From the NCBI GenBank assembly GCA_041749255.1, contig JBGTBR010000028.1, positions 1-64,000 of the forward strand: a DNA stretch of 64,000 bases. The letters are read 5' to 3'. This DNA comes from JABDLO01 sp041749255 (GTDB lineage Bacteria > Bacteroidota > Bacteroidia > Chitinophagales > Saprospiraceae). Under the pieces are notes generated by a model. That model had not been told where the DNA came from. It ran no database searches and saw only the letters and a list, made by a program, of their open reading frames with translations. Each line of letters opens with the position of its first letter. Position 1 is the first letter of the stretch. Made by a program: the position numbers and the translations under genes. This document shows, piece after piece, positions 43,471 to 52,603 of this stretch.

Positions 43471-44838
43471 TTATTGTATCCACTTAATGAGATCGGGGCA
43501 GTTTCCAAAACTTTTGTCTACTGTTATATAAGTAGCATCCATTTTATCTTTTACCCAATTGCCAAAGTATTCTGCCTTTTTATTTTCCTTAGCAAAAAAA
43601 GAAATTTTATCATAATCCAGAGAGATACTGGCGCGGTGAGGCCTTTTTATACTTTGTAGCTGGACAAGCTGATAGTATGTTCCCCTTCTGGGATCAGTTG
43701 ACTCTATGGGTTCTGAGACTTCTCCGACCTCCAGATCAATGATGGCAAAATACACGTCAGGATCCAACTCTTTGGTTTCAAAGAAAGTTGTATTATTCAT
43801 TCGGTTGGTCACCCTGCCACCATTGTTATAAGAGGCAGTTTTAGGATCTGAAAATCTTCTTACTGCTGTTACAAAATCAATTTCGCCGGAATTGATCATC
43901 TTCTTTAAAGAATCAGCTTTAGTTAAAGCGAGACTTAAATCTTCTTCAGTAATTTCTGGCTTTAATATGATATGCTTGACCCTTACATTCAGACCTCTTC
44001 TTTCCACTTGCTTTATGATGTGAAAACCAAACTCTGTCTCTACTATATCTGAAACTTCACCTGGATCGAGAGTAAAAGCGACGGCTTCAAATTCCGGAAC
44101 ATAGTTACCCCGTGAGGCAAACCCCAAATCACCCCCTTGGCTGGCTGTTCCGTCTTGTGAATGTTTTTGTGCCAGTTCTTCAAAAGTAGCCATTCCACTG
44201 TCGAGTTCAGCTTTAATCAGTTCCATCTTTTCGAGGGTTTTTTTCCTCTCTTCCTCATTGATGATTGGGAAAATGACAATCTCTCCGATTTCTACTTCTG
44301 AATCGAGATAGGGTAGACTGTCAGTTGGAATTTTGTTAAAATATTCCATAACCTCTTTTGGTGTTATATCAACACTCTGGATAAGTCTCAATTGCATCCT
44401 GTTGGCCAGAAGTAACTCTTTTTGATCCTCCCTGTATCTTTCTTTCATTTCTCCGATGGAAGCACCGTAATAATTTCTGAAAAACTCCTCATCATTATTC
44501 ATTTGACTGAGTATACTTTGGAACCTCAGTGTCAATTCTTGTTCTACTTCTTCATCTGAAACGATTACACTGTCCAGCTTTGCGTGATGTACTATGAGTT
44601 TTTGTGCTATTAGAGCGTCCAAAATATTGCACTTTGCATCTTCACTCACATTGGCATCTCGTGTTCGTGCATAAGAGAACTCCTCTTCAACCTCAGAAAG
44701 TAAAATATATTCATTTCCAACCGAAGCGATCACTTTATCTAAAACATAAGATTGTTGTGCAGAGAGAGGAATATAAATAGTGGAATATATCAGTAAAAGT
44801 CCAGGCAATATTGTAAATGTATTCATGAATCTATTCAT
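43471..44838 (-). CDS. SurA-like periplasmic peptidyl-prolyl isomerase (two parvulin domains)
   Basis: A 455-residue exported chaperone: signal peptide to about residue 28, a SurA N-terminal helical domain (VIASVGNEYILLSEVEEEF, DALIAQKLIVHHAKLDSV), then two parvulin-type domains. The first is EVEIGEIVIFP...SQDGTASQGGDLGFASRGNYVPEFEAVAFTL...TEFGFHIIKQVERR; the second starts at VRVKHIILKPEIT and is more divergent. SurA chaperones carry outer membrane proteins through the periplasm. It is the last of three linked genes and overlaps the preceding one by eight bases. In a phylum with large barrels such as SprA, such sets are common. Confidence 0.9.
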   Translation of the reverse strand: MNRFMNTFTILPGLLLIYSTIYIPLSAQQSYVLDKVIASVGNEYILLSEVEEEFSYARTRDANVSEDAKCNILDALIAQKLIVHHAKLDSVIVSDEEVEQELTLRFQSILSQMNNDEEFFRNYYGASIGEMKERYREDQKELLLANRMQLRLIQSVDITPKEVMEYFNKIPTDSLPYLDSEVEIGEIVIFPIINEEERKKTLEKMELIKAELDSGMATFEELAQKHSQDGTASQGGDLGFASRGNYVPEFEAVAFTLDPGEVSDIVETEFGFHIIKQVERRGLNVRVKHIILKPEITEEDLSLALTKADSLKKMINSGEIDFVTAVRRFSDPKTASYNNGGRVTNRMNNTTFFETKELDPDVYFAIIDLEVGEVSEPIESTDPRRGTYYQLVQLQSIKRPHRASISLDYDKISFFAKENKKAEYFGNWVKDKMDATYITVDKSFGNCPDLIKWIQ

Positions 44839-45670
44839 TGTATATTTTGACTTTCTTTAATTCTAATGCCCTTTCGTAGAGTTTTTGCTTCATGTTTTTC
44901 AAAAGAACAATTTTCCTGTTGTACAGGATAATCTTTTCAATTTTGTCTTCAATATATTCTAACGGAGCCTCCTCATTTTTATCTCTAAATTCAAAGACTT
45001 TAACAAAATATTGATTTCCGTCCTTCACTCTGTCCAGGTTCCTTCCTGATTTTAATTGGGTTTCTGTGAAAGTATTTTCAGGCATCAGTTGCAACAAATC
45101 AGAATATAAAAACCATTCATTTTCATAATACGAACATACAAGTCTATATTTTTTGCAATAGTAGTCTAAATATTCCTGTTTTTGTGCAATCCATTCTTTC
45201 TTAAAGTCATTGATCTCTGAAGTATTTTGAGGCACTATGGCATAATACGCTCTTACAATAGGTGCATTGAGTAAATATGAAGATTTATTTCTTTGAAAGT
45301 ATCTGAGTTTTTCGTCGGCAGAAACAGAAGTATCTAATTTCTCATGTACAATTTGTTTTTCAAAATTGTGAATGATAAGTGATTCTTTGTAATCCTGTAC
45401 CAGTTTTTCAATGTTCATTTCTTTAGGCAGGTAATTTTCTGCTTCTTCCAACAGAATGGTTTTCCTGATCCATTGATCTACAAAATGATTTACAAAAATA
45501 ATGGAATCTTCCGTATCAGAGAATTCGGGAAAAATGCCTTCCACATCACTTAAATAAAGAGTTCTGCTTCCCGCTTTAGCAAGAGTTTGATCTGATTGTC
45601 TGGACGAACTGTTTTTACATCCTGACCAAAGAAGCAGAATTAAAAACATATATGGACAACATCTGCTCAA
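44831..45670 (-). CDS. SurA-like lipoprotein without a parvulin domain
   Basis: A 279-residue protein with a signal ending in LWSGCKN, a lipobox that places it on a membrane. The sequence keeps the SurA-type N-terminal organisation (TLAKAGSRTLYLSDVEGIF, FVNHFVDQWIRKTILLEEAENYL, then a helical tail DKIEKIILYNRKIVLLKNMKQKLYERAL) but the parvulin core is missing or unrecognisable between them. It therefore probably acts as a chaperone rather than an isomerase. It is sandwiched between two parvulin-bearing genes (4 bases after one, 8-base overlap with the other), indicating one operon and a joint role. Confidence 0.75.
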   Translation of the reverse strand: MSRCCPYMFLILLLWSGCKNSSSRQSDQTLAKAGSRTLYLSDVEGIFPEFSDTEDSIIFVNHFVDQWIRKTILLEEAENYLPKEMNIEKLVQDYKESLIIHNFEKQIVHEKLDTSVSADEKLRYFQRNKSSYLLNAPIVRAYYAIVPQNTSEINDFKKEWIAQKQEYLDYYCKKYRLVCSYYENEWFLYSDLLQLMPENTFTETQLKSGRNLDRVKDGNQYFVKVFEFRDKNEEAPLEYIEDKIEKIILYNRKIVLLKNMKQKLYERALELKKVKIYNE

Positions 45671-45674
45671 GCTT

Positions 45675-47639
45675 TTAACTTTTTATAACCATTTCAATTA
45701 CATCCTTGTAAATAGTAACCGGATAATTTGATTTCAGCTCTTTTACCCACTTTTCTTCCAATGATTGTTGATAATGTGCCATTACATACCCTCTGCTTTC
45801 TTCCAAAGATTTAAATTTTTTTGGATATATGGTTTCCAGCTTATAAAATGTAATATTTCCCACCTCATCATCATTCATCAATTGACTCACAGAAGAATTT
45901 TTCCATTCCATATTTTTTACTCTGGAATCTTCAGCATTTATGTCTTCAAAAGTGATATCCAAAACCGTTTCTTTCTTATTGTATTTTGACAAGGTTTTAT
46001 TTATTGAATTTTTGGAGGCATAAGCATATACTTCCTCGGCCAAACCGGTTTTATTTTTAGGTATGGATATGATGGCCAATTTTGCTTCGGGTGTATAGTA
46101 ATAATTTTCTTTATGTGCATTATAATACTTTCTCAATCCTGCTGTATCGGTACTGGCTTTATCCCAGACTGTATTTTTGCTGATTTCAAACAAAAGAATC
46201 CCCTCTTCATATTCGCGCATGAGAGATTTGAAATCAGGGTATTTATTTTCCAGATTCCTCTCTTCATAATCCATAGCCAAAATTCTTACGTACTCATCGA
46301 ATAGAGTATAAAGAGCTTCTTTGGGAGATTTTTCTTTATTGTGTCTCATACGCAATCGGGCATTTTTCCTGGCAAAATCAACAAAATGATCAAGTGTATA
46401 AGGATACTCGGATCCAAAAGAAAGTAATGTGGGATTTGATGATAATTCTTTTTCCCAACGATAGGAATAAAAACTTTCGTTCAGGGTAGATGCAAAAGAA
46501 TCTAGAACAATCTCATTCCAGGTATAACCGGTTTCCTCTTTAATTTCCTCAATCAGAATATCTTTGATATTGGTAAACCTTTCAAGTGTAGGCAATTGGG
46601 GTTTCATTCTTCTTTTAAATTCGTCATAGGATTCCTCTGGTTTGCTAATCCTTTTAATCAAGTGCCATCCAGCCTTCGTTTTAACAGGTTCCGATACATC
46701 CCCATCGTTTTTAAGAGCAAATGCAGCTTCTTCAAATGTATTGTCAAATGTATTGATGCCAAATGCCTGAAGTCTCCCTCCATTGGATGAAGTTACTCTG
46801 TCATCACTTAATGTTTTTGCCAGTTCAAAAAAGTCAGCATTATTTTTTGCCAATTGGGATATTCTATTGATTCTTTCTTTTGCAGCAGCAGCATCTCCTT
46901 CTTTTTCTCTTATGAGTATATGGGCTACTTCGATCTTCCCATAAGCAGGTCTTTTATCTATTACTTTCACAATGTGAACACCCAACCGGGTTTGGATAGG
47001 TTTTGATATTTCACCGATAGAGAGATTATAAGCTGCATTTTCAAGGTAATAAAATCCCGAGGGTAACCAGGCAGTTATATAGCCTAAGTCACCTCCAAAT
47101 GGAGCAGTGTTTTCATCTTCAGACATTTCCAAAGCTACTTTTTCAAAAGCTTCTCCTTCGTGAAGCTTGTTCATCGCCAAACCGGCTTTACTATGAGCCT
47201 CTTGCCACTCTGATTCAGGAGCATTTCTTCTTACCTTGAAGAGCATATGGCTGATGCGAACATCCTGATTTCTTCTTTCATACATTTCAGCCAGCAACCT
47301 TTCAGATAGTTCTTTCTCCATCAAGTAAGATCCTGCCAATTGTTTTCTGTATCCTGAAAGTTCTTCAATTAGTTCGGGTAAAGTGTCCAATTGCAATTCT
47401 CTGGCCTTTTTAACCTTGAGCTTAAAATTGACAAATAATTGTAAATATTCTTCCACACTTTCTCTCGAGTAATTTGCATCTTCTCCATGATTTTTTTCAT
47501 AGATATAAATGAATTCAGAGAGTTTTACAGGTTGTGAACCGATTTCCAGTAATACAGGATCATCCTGGCCGGTAATCCCCCTTGTCAGGAAGACAAAAAT
47601 AAATAGGATTCCTATAAAGCGTTTCAATAGTATTATCAT
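45675..47639 (-). CDS. SurA/PpiD-like peptidyl-prolyl isomerase (two parvulin domains)
   Basis: A 654-residue exported protein; the start used is ATG 47639, giving a normal signal peptide (MIILLKRFIGILFIFVFLTR to ITGQ). An upstream in-frame ATG at 47693 adds 18 residues and is less likely. After an N-terminal chaperone part (PVLLEIGSQPVKLSEFIYIYEKN), two tandem parvulin domains follow: RISHMLFKVRRNAP...GGDLGYITAWLPSGFYYLENAAYNL and IEVAHILIREKEG...SSNGGRLQAFGINTFDNTFEEAAFAL. The last 250 residues are helical. It begins the three-gene chaperone operon. The substrate set cannot be read from the sequence. Confidence 0.88.
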   Translation of the reverse strand: MIILLKRFIGILFIFVFLTRGITGQDDPVLLEIGSQPVKLSEFIYIYEKNHGEDANYSRESVEEYLQLFVNFKLKVKKARELQLDTLPELIEELSGYRKQLAGSYLMEKELSERLLAEMYERRNQDVRISHMLFKVRRNAPESEWQEAHSKAGLAMNKLHEGEAFEKVALEMSEDENTAPFGGDLGYITAWLPSGFYYLENAAYNLSIGEISKPIQTRLGVHIVKVIDKRPAYGKIEVAHILIREKEGDAAAAKERINRISQLAKNNADFFELAKTLSDDRVTSSNGGRLQAFGINTFDNTFEEAAFALKNDGDVSEPVKTKAGWHLIKRISKPEESYDEFKRRMKPQLPTLERFTNIKDILIEEIKEETGYTWNEIVLDSFASTLNESFYSYRWEKELSSNPTLLSFGSEYPYTLDHFVDFARKNARLRMRHNKEKSPKEALYTLFDEYVRILAMDYEERNLENKYPDFKSLMREYEEGILLFEISKNTVWDKASTDTAGLRKYYNAHKENYYYTPEAKLAIISIPKNKTGLAEEVYAYASKNSINKTLSKYNKKETVLDITFEDINAEDSRVKNMEWKNSSVSQLMNDDEVGNITFYKLETIYPKKFKSLEESRGYVMAHYQQSLEEKWVKELKSNYPVTIYKDVIEMVIKS

Positions 47640-47810
47640 TGTATTCTTTGCAAAAATAGCGTAAATCATTTTATTCAATGCAATGGTCTCCAAAACCGTT
47701 TAAAACGAACAGTAACATCTATTTATTTTTAAGCTTCATTAATATTGAGCGTTGGAAGATATATAAGGCTCCAATTCCTGTGCAAGGTGCAAATATTATG
47801 ACCATTCTTA

Positions 47811-50240
47811 TCATTCATATACATATTTTCTAATGATTCTTGGTGAAATTCTGGTGAGAATTTCATAAGGTATGGTGCCGGCATCTTTTGCCAGCTCTTC
47901 TATGGGTCTGTTTTTACCAAAGATTTCAACTTCATCCCCTGATTGAATGCCTGGAGCGGCTGAAATATCAATCATCGATACATCCATGCAAATATTACCA
48001 ATAAATGGTAAATAGGTTCCTTTATACCAAACGTGGCTTTTTCTGTTCCCTGTACATCTTAAAAGCCCGTCTGCATATCCAACATTGACGATGGCTACCC
48101 TGGTATCCTTTTCCAATACTTCTGTGAGATTATACCCTATAGCATCCCCTTTTTTAAGATCCCTTATATGGATGACTTTCGATGTTAAGGTATGAACTTT
48201 TTTTAAGGCATCGCTTGCAAATGCAGAAATTCCATACAGACCTATTCCCAATCTTGCATAATCGTATTTTAAATTGGGATGTCTTAGGATACCTTCGCTA
48301 TTCAAAAGATGTCTTTTTATATTTTTGTTTAATTGTTGTGATATGGATGTGTGGAAACGTTCAAAAATGTCAGCCTGCTTTTGGGTATATTCGTCGAATG
48401 CTGGAAGGTCTGAGGCGCTCAGATGTGAAAATATAGTTTCTATTTCAAGATGTGTGTTGTTTTTGAGCTTCAGGCACAAAAGATCTAATTCACCTTCATG
48501 AAAACCTAAACGGTGCATTCCGGTATCCAGTTTCAAATGAATACCCAACGATTGTTGATAATATGCAGCTTTGTGGCTCAAAGTATCGAGAATGTCCAGA
48601 CTGCTAATAGCTGGTTGAAGATCGTGATAAAAAAGGAGATCGAGTTTTTGAGGATCGGGATTAAGGACTATGATTTTATTGCTTATCCCTTCATTTCTTA
48701 AATGTACTGCTTCATCCACATGGGCTACCGCAATAAATGCTGGATCGTGGTTTGCAATTTCCCTGGCTACTATTTCTACACCTGATCCATAAGCGGCTGC
48801 TTTCAAAACAGGAATGATCAAAGTTTCCTTTTTTAATTTACTTTTAAAATATTGTAGATTGTGATGTATAGCAGTAACGTCTATCTCAAGCTTAGCACTA
48901 TGAGTCGTCTTTTCCAGTTTTTCAACAAGGGAATCTAACCTGAATTTCCTGGCTCCTTTTATAAGAATAACTTCATTGTCCCAGGGTATTTGATCAATGA
49001 CCCGGTACAGACTCATAGTGTCCGGATAATGGAATCTCAATGCTTTATGTTCAATTTGAGCTGATGCTTTGCCCACAGTAATCAGTTTGTTAAGATTGTA
49101 GGGAGACAGGACTTTTTGAATTTGTTCTGTAAAAGATGGATAATCTGATATGCCTGCGAAATCGGTAAGGATAAGAGATGTTTTTTTCCCCTTTGACTCA
49201 GTGAAAGCATGATCCAGAGCAAGGGTAAGCGATGATTGATCAGCTACATAAGCATCATTAATGATAAGGCAGTTACGGTTTCCGGCAATATGTTCAAGCC
49301 TCATGAACAAAGGGGGCAAATGAGTTAATAACGATGTCAGTTTTTTTGGATTGACACCTAAATACAATGCAGCAGTAAGGCAGTGCATAACATTTTCAAA
49401 GTAGTGATTACCCACCTCATGATGAATCACAAATTCTTCGTTTTTAAATCGAATAGTGGTAAACTTCTCTTCGCGATGAGTAACATTAACATAATGATGT
49501 ATGCCCTCTCCCCAACTTATTAATTCTTTATGACTAAATTGAGAACGCACCATTGAATTGACCAAGGGCTGGTCTCCACAAAAAATGATTGTGCGACTTT
49601 CTTCAAACAAAGTCAGTTTTTCGGCTAACTTTTGCTCAATGGTTGGAAATCCATCGGCGTGTGCATCACCTATATTGGTAATGATTCCTATTTGAGGATG
49701 AAACAATTTTTTCAATACTTCCATATCGCCAGTTGAAGAAACTCCTGCTTCAATTATGGCAATTTGATCACTACTTTGTATTTGACACAAGGAAAGAGGT
49801 ACGCCAATGGCAGAGTTGTAGGATCGGGGACTTTTAAAAACTTTAAAAGTGGACTGAAGGAGATGGTATAGCCACTCTTTAACTATCGTTTTTCCGTTAC
49901 TGCCCGTTATGCCTATGTCAGTCAATTCCAAAAGGGAATTACAATGATTTTTTCCGGTATTTTGGAGAGCTTTTAGTACATCTTCAGCAAAAAAATAATT
50001 ACAATCATCGAATTGCGGTTTATAGTCTTTTTCGACCACAAAATTGCGAACTCCTGAATCATAAGCATCAGGTATAAAACTATGTCCATCTCTAAGAGGA
50101 CCAGGAAGACAAAAAAATACCGTTTGCTCTCCGTGTATAATCTTCCTTGTATCTATAGCCAACTTATTTAAAAGAACATTTTCATCTGCTATTGACAAAC
50201 GGGTTTCTGATAATTGTTCAAATTCATACACCGTAAACAT
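47811..50240 (-). CDS. Bifunctional MurF / alanine racemase
   Basis: One 809-residue chain combining two cell wall enzymes, a fusion typical of Bacteroidota. The N-terminal half is MurF, which adds D-Ala-D-Ala to UDP-MurNAc-tripeptide: the ATP loop GSNGKT is at 113-118, with IIEAGVSSTGDME and TNIGDAHADGF. The C-terminal half is a fold III alanine racemase that makes D-alanine: the PLP Lys480 in PVLKAAAYGSG, LDTGMHRLGF, and the Tyr-bearing C-terminal VNVGYADGLLR with FIGNICMDVSMID. ATG 50240 was chosen because the longer frame to 50315 overlaps purD. It supplies the murF missing from the dcw cluster. Confidence 0.93.
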   Translation of the reverse strand: MFTVYEFEQLSETRLSIADENVLLNKLAIDTRKIIHGEQTVFFCLPGPLRDGHSFIPDAYDSGVRNFVVEKDYKPQFDDCNYFFAEDVLKALQNTGKNHCNSLLELTDIGITGSNGKTIVKEWLYHLLQSTFKVFKSPRSYNSAIGVPLSLCQIQSSDQIAIIEAGVSSTGDMEVLKKLFHPQIGIITNIGDAHADGFPTIEQKLAEKLTLFEESRTIIFCGDQPLVNSMVRSQFSHKELISWGEGIHHYVNVTHREEKFTTIRFKNEEFVIHHEVGNHYFENVMHCLTAALYLGVNPKKLTSLLTHLPPLFMRLEHIAGNRNCLIINDAYVADQSSLTLALDHAFTESKGKKTSLILTDFAGISDYPSFTEQIQKVLSPYNLNKLITVGKASAQIEHKALRFHYPDTMSLYRVIDQIPWDNEVILIKGARKFRLDSLVEKLEKTTHSAKLEIDVTAIHHNLQYFKSKLKKETLIIPVLKAAAYGSGVEIVAREIANHDPAFIAVAHVDEAVHLRNEGISNKIIVLNPDPQKLDLLFYHDLQPAISSLDILDTLSHKAAYYQQSLGIHLKLDTGMHRLGFHEGELDLLCLKLKNNTHLEIETIFSHLSASDLPAFDEYTQKQADIFERFHTSISQQLNKNIKRHLLNSEGILRHPNLKYDYARLGIGLYGISAFASDALKKVHTLTSKVIHIRDLKKGDAIGYNLTEVLEKDTRVAIVNVGYADGLLRCTGNRKSHVWYKGTYLPFIGNICMDVSMIDISAAPGIQSGDEVEIFGKNRPIEELAKDAGTIPYEILTRISPRIIRKYVYE

Positions 50241-50250
50241 ATACAGATGA

Positions 50251-51528
50251 TTATTTGAGGTCAAAACCGATGTCTCGCCTGTAATATTTTCCTTCAAACG
50301 ATATTTTTTCAGCACTTTTTAAGGATAGATCTACAGCATCTTGTACAGAGTTAGAAATAGAAGTAATGGCCAGGACTCGTCCTCCATTTGTAAAAATACG
50401 CCCATCCTTATCCAGTCGTGTTCCGGCGTGAAAAACCAGACTATCCGTGATTTTTTCAAAACCTGAAATTTCTATACCTTTTTTGTATGCTTCGGGATAT
50501 CCGGCAGAAACCAACATCATGGCAGCAGCTGTTTTATCTATTATTTCAGGAGTAATATTTGAGGATGGCCACTTCAAAGATTGGAAAAGTGTAAGCAGAT
50601 CATCTTTAAGCCTGGGGAGTATGACCTCGGTTTCAGGATCGCCCAGGCGGCAGTTATACTCAATAACAAAGGGTTCATCTTCTACTAATATCAACCCAAA
50701 GAATATGAAACCAATATATTCCATACTTTCTTTGCGCATGCCTTCAAGTGTGGGAAGTATGATTTTCTCTATTACTTTTTTCTTTAAGGCTTCATTGAAA
50801 AAGTGAACCGGAGATATTGCACCCATCCCCCCTGTATTTAATCCGGTATCATTTTCACCTATTCTTTTGTAATCTTTAGCCTCTGGAAGCATATAGTATC
50901 TGCCAGTTCTTGAATCTGTCAAAACGAATACCGAAAATTCAATTCCGGCCAAAAATTCTTCCAAAACAACAACCGACGAAGCTTTACCGAATTTACCTTC
51001 CAGCATTTCTTTGAGTTGGATTTTGGCTTCATCCTGGCTTTCAATGATCAATACCCCTTTACCAGCAGCCAGACCATCGGCTTTTAAAACATAGGGGCCT
51101 TTTTGGTTCTGGATATATAATAATCCTTCATTCATGTTATATGAAGATACTTCAAGGTATGATGCTGTGGGAATGGCGTATTTTTGCATGAATTTTTTAG
51201 CGAAAGATTTGCTGCCTTCCAACATAGATCCTTTCTGTCCAGGACCTATGATATAAAAATCAGTCAGCCGCTCATCTTCTTTGAGATAATCAGCGATACC
51301 TAAAACCAATGGAGCTTCCGGTCCCACTATCAACATTTCAATGTTGTTTGAGAAACAGAATTCTGCAATTTGACTAAAATTTAAAATATCAAGGTCTACA
51401 TTGATTCCCCATTCTCCGGTACCTCCGTTCCCGGGAGCTATGAATAGCTGCTTTAATTGAGGACTTTGTTTTAATTTCCAGGCAAGTGCACTTTCTCTAC
51501 CTCCACTGCCGAGTAAAAGCACATTCAT
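50251..51528 (-). CDS. purD: Phosphoribosylamine-glycine ligase
   Basis: PurD (GAR synthetase) joins glycine and 5-phosphoribosylamine with ATP in purine synthesis. The 425-residue product has the start MNVLLLGSGGRESALAWKL, SFAKKFMQKYAIPTA, the ATP-grasp core YVLKADGLAAGKGVLII and VVLEEFLAGIEFSVFVLTD, the GGMGAISP motif and the metal site VIEYNCRLGDPETE. Length is normal. It ends 10 bases before the murF-alr start on the same strand, so the two are likely co-transcribed. Confidence 0.96.
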   Translation of the reverse strand: MNVLLLGSGGRESALAWKLKQSPQLKQLFIAPGNGGTGEWGINVDLDILNFSQIAEFCFSNNIEMLIVGPEAPLVLGIADYLKEDERLTDFYIIGPGQKGSMLEGSKSFAKKFMQKYAIPTASYLEVSSYNMNEGLLYIQNQKGPYVLKADGLAAGKGVLIIESQDEAKIQLKEMLEGKFGKASSVVVLEEFLAGIEFSVFVLTDSRTGRYYMLPEAKDYKRIGENDTGLNTGGMGAISPVHFFNEALKKKVIEKIILPTLEGMRKESMEYIGFIFFGLILVEDEPFVIEYNCRLGDPETEVILPRLKDDLLTLFQSLKWPSSNITPEIIDKTAAAMMLVSAGYPEAYKKGIEISGFEKITDSLVFHAGTRLDKDGRIFTNGGRVLAITSISNSVQDAVDLSLKSAEKISFEGKYYRRDIGFDLK

Positions 51529-51553
51529 ATCATTTTATTCTTTTTCAAAAAAG

Positions 51554-51561
51554 CAAATGTA
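51554..51561 (-). promoter_or_regulatory. Candidate -7 box (TACATTTG) for purD
   Basis: The minus strand reads TACATTTG here, a full match to TAnnTTTG, 25 bases upstream of the purD start. No TTTG -33 element was seen at the usual distance. Confidence 0.4.
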
Positions 51562-51892
51562 ATCCTTTTTGTGTCCCCGTTGAGTGATTTATGGCAGCAT
51601 ATTTGATATATGTAAATTGGACATAATGTATTATATAAATTTTCATTTATTTTTATACTTTTTTGATAAAAGTTTGACTTCAATAGGCATACAATTTTAT
51701 AACATTCGTTTAGGATGCTATTGGATGTGTATAGATTAAGAAAAGAACATACATTTTTAATAATCATAAGCTATGCATTGTGTTTGTGATTCCCCAATTT
51801 AATAAATATCAGGATTGAAAAATTTTAAACTATGTTTGCCATCCTGAAAGTGTTGGGGGTCTCTACATATAATTTTATTACAACACCTATAC

Positions 51893-51912
51893 ATTTTTCA
51901 CAAGTGAAAAAT
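51893..51912. promoter_or_regulatory. 20-bp palindrome directly upstream of ruvA
   Basis: ATTTTTCAC-AA-GTGAAAAAT is a perfect 9-bp inverted repeat with a two-base centre, ending eight bases before the ruvA TTG. This could be an operator for a dimeric repressor or an RNA hairpin that hides the start. It does not match the LexA sites I know of. Confidence 0.4.
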
Positions 51913-51920
51913 CAATAATT

Positions 51921-52511
51921 TTGATTGGATACATTAGAGGAGAGATTACGTTTAAGTCGCCTGCATATATTTATATAGAAGCTGGGGGCATTGGATATCA
52001 GGTACATATTAGCCTCAATACCTATTCGAAAATTGAAAAGCTGACCGAAGTAAAGTTGTTTACCTACTATTATGTAAGGGAAGACGGGCACAGTTTGTAT
52101 GGATTTTTTGACGAAGAAGAAAAGACCATATTTTCAGCTTTAATTGGTGTTTCGGGGATCGGAACAAATACAGCAAGATTGATTTTATCCGCAATGGTTT
52201 TTGAAGAGGTGAGAATGGCCATACTGCAGGAAAATGTGGCAGCTTTTGCTGCTATAAAAGGTATTGGACCCAAAACTGCCAAAAGGATCATATTAGACCT
52301 TAAAGATAAAATGGTAAAAGATTCAGGAGATATGGCCATTTCAGTTCACTCGATCGACAATACACTTCAGGATGAAGCGTTATCTGCTTTGATCGCATTG
52401 GGCTTCCCTAGACAAACAGTCATAAAAGTGATTACTGAGGTTTTAAAAAGCAATCAGGATATTACAGGTGTAGAAGATTTAATCAAGAAAGTTTTAAAGC
52501 AATTGTCGTAA
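51921..52511 (+). CDS. ruvA: Holliday junction branch migration protein RuvA
   Basis: RuvA binds four-way DNA junctions and loads the RuvB motor during recombination and repair. The 196-residue product has the OB-like start MIGYIRGEITFKSPAYIYIEAGGIGYQVHIS, the LFTYYYVREDGHSLYGFFDEEEKTIF segment, helix-hairpin-helix motifs ISGIGTNTARLIL (read VSGIGTNTARLIL) and IKGIGPKTAKRIILDLK, and the C-terminal RuvB-binding domain after a short linker. The start is TTG at 51921, required to include the conserved IGYIRG. It is 92 bases upstream of sprA. Confidence 0.96.
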   Translation: MIGYIRGEITFKSPAYIYIEAGGIGYQVHISLNTYSKIEKLTEVKLFTYYYVREDGHSLYGFFDEEEKTIFSALIGVSGIGTNTARLILSAMVFEEVRMAILQENVAAFAAIKGIGPKTAKRIILDLKDKMVKDSGDMAISVHSIDNTLQDEALSALIALGFPRQTVIKVITEVLKSNQDITGVEDLIKKVLKQLS

Positions 52512-52603
52512 TACAATCTTTAAAATATTGATGCGTTATTAACAAATATTTAAGAAATAGGACCGAGCAATGGAGAGAAATACTCCCGATGAGATAAGTT
52601 GAT

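Larger units (their letters stand above)
51529..51920. other. Divergent intergenic region purD-ruvA
   Basis: 392 bases of AT-rich DNA without a credible gene; a frame at 51525-51767 on the minus strand has no family features. It holds the candidate purD -7 box and the palindrome before ruvA, listed separately. Confidence 0.5.

Noticed and set aside
50241..50315. N-terminal extension of the murF-alr fusion
   Set aside because: It overlaps purD; the frame from ATG 50240 begins at the MurF-like sequence.
51525..51767. 80-codon minus-strand frame upstream of purD
   Set aside because: It overlaps the purD start region and its candidate promoter; the product has no family features.
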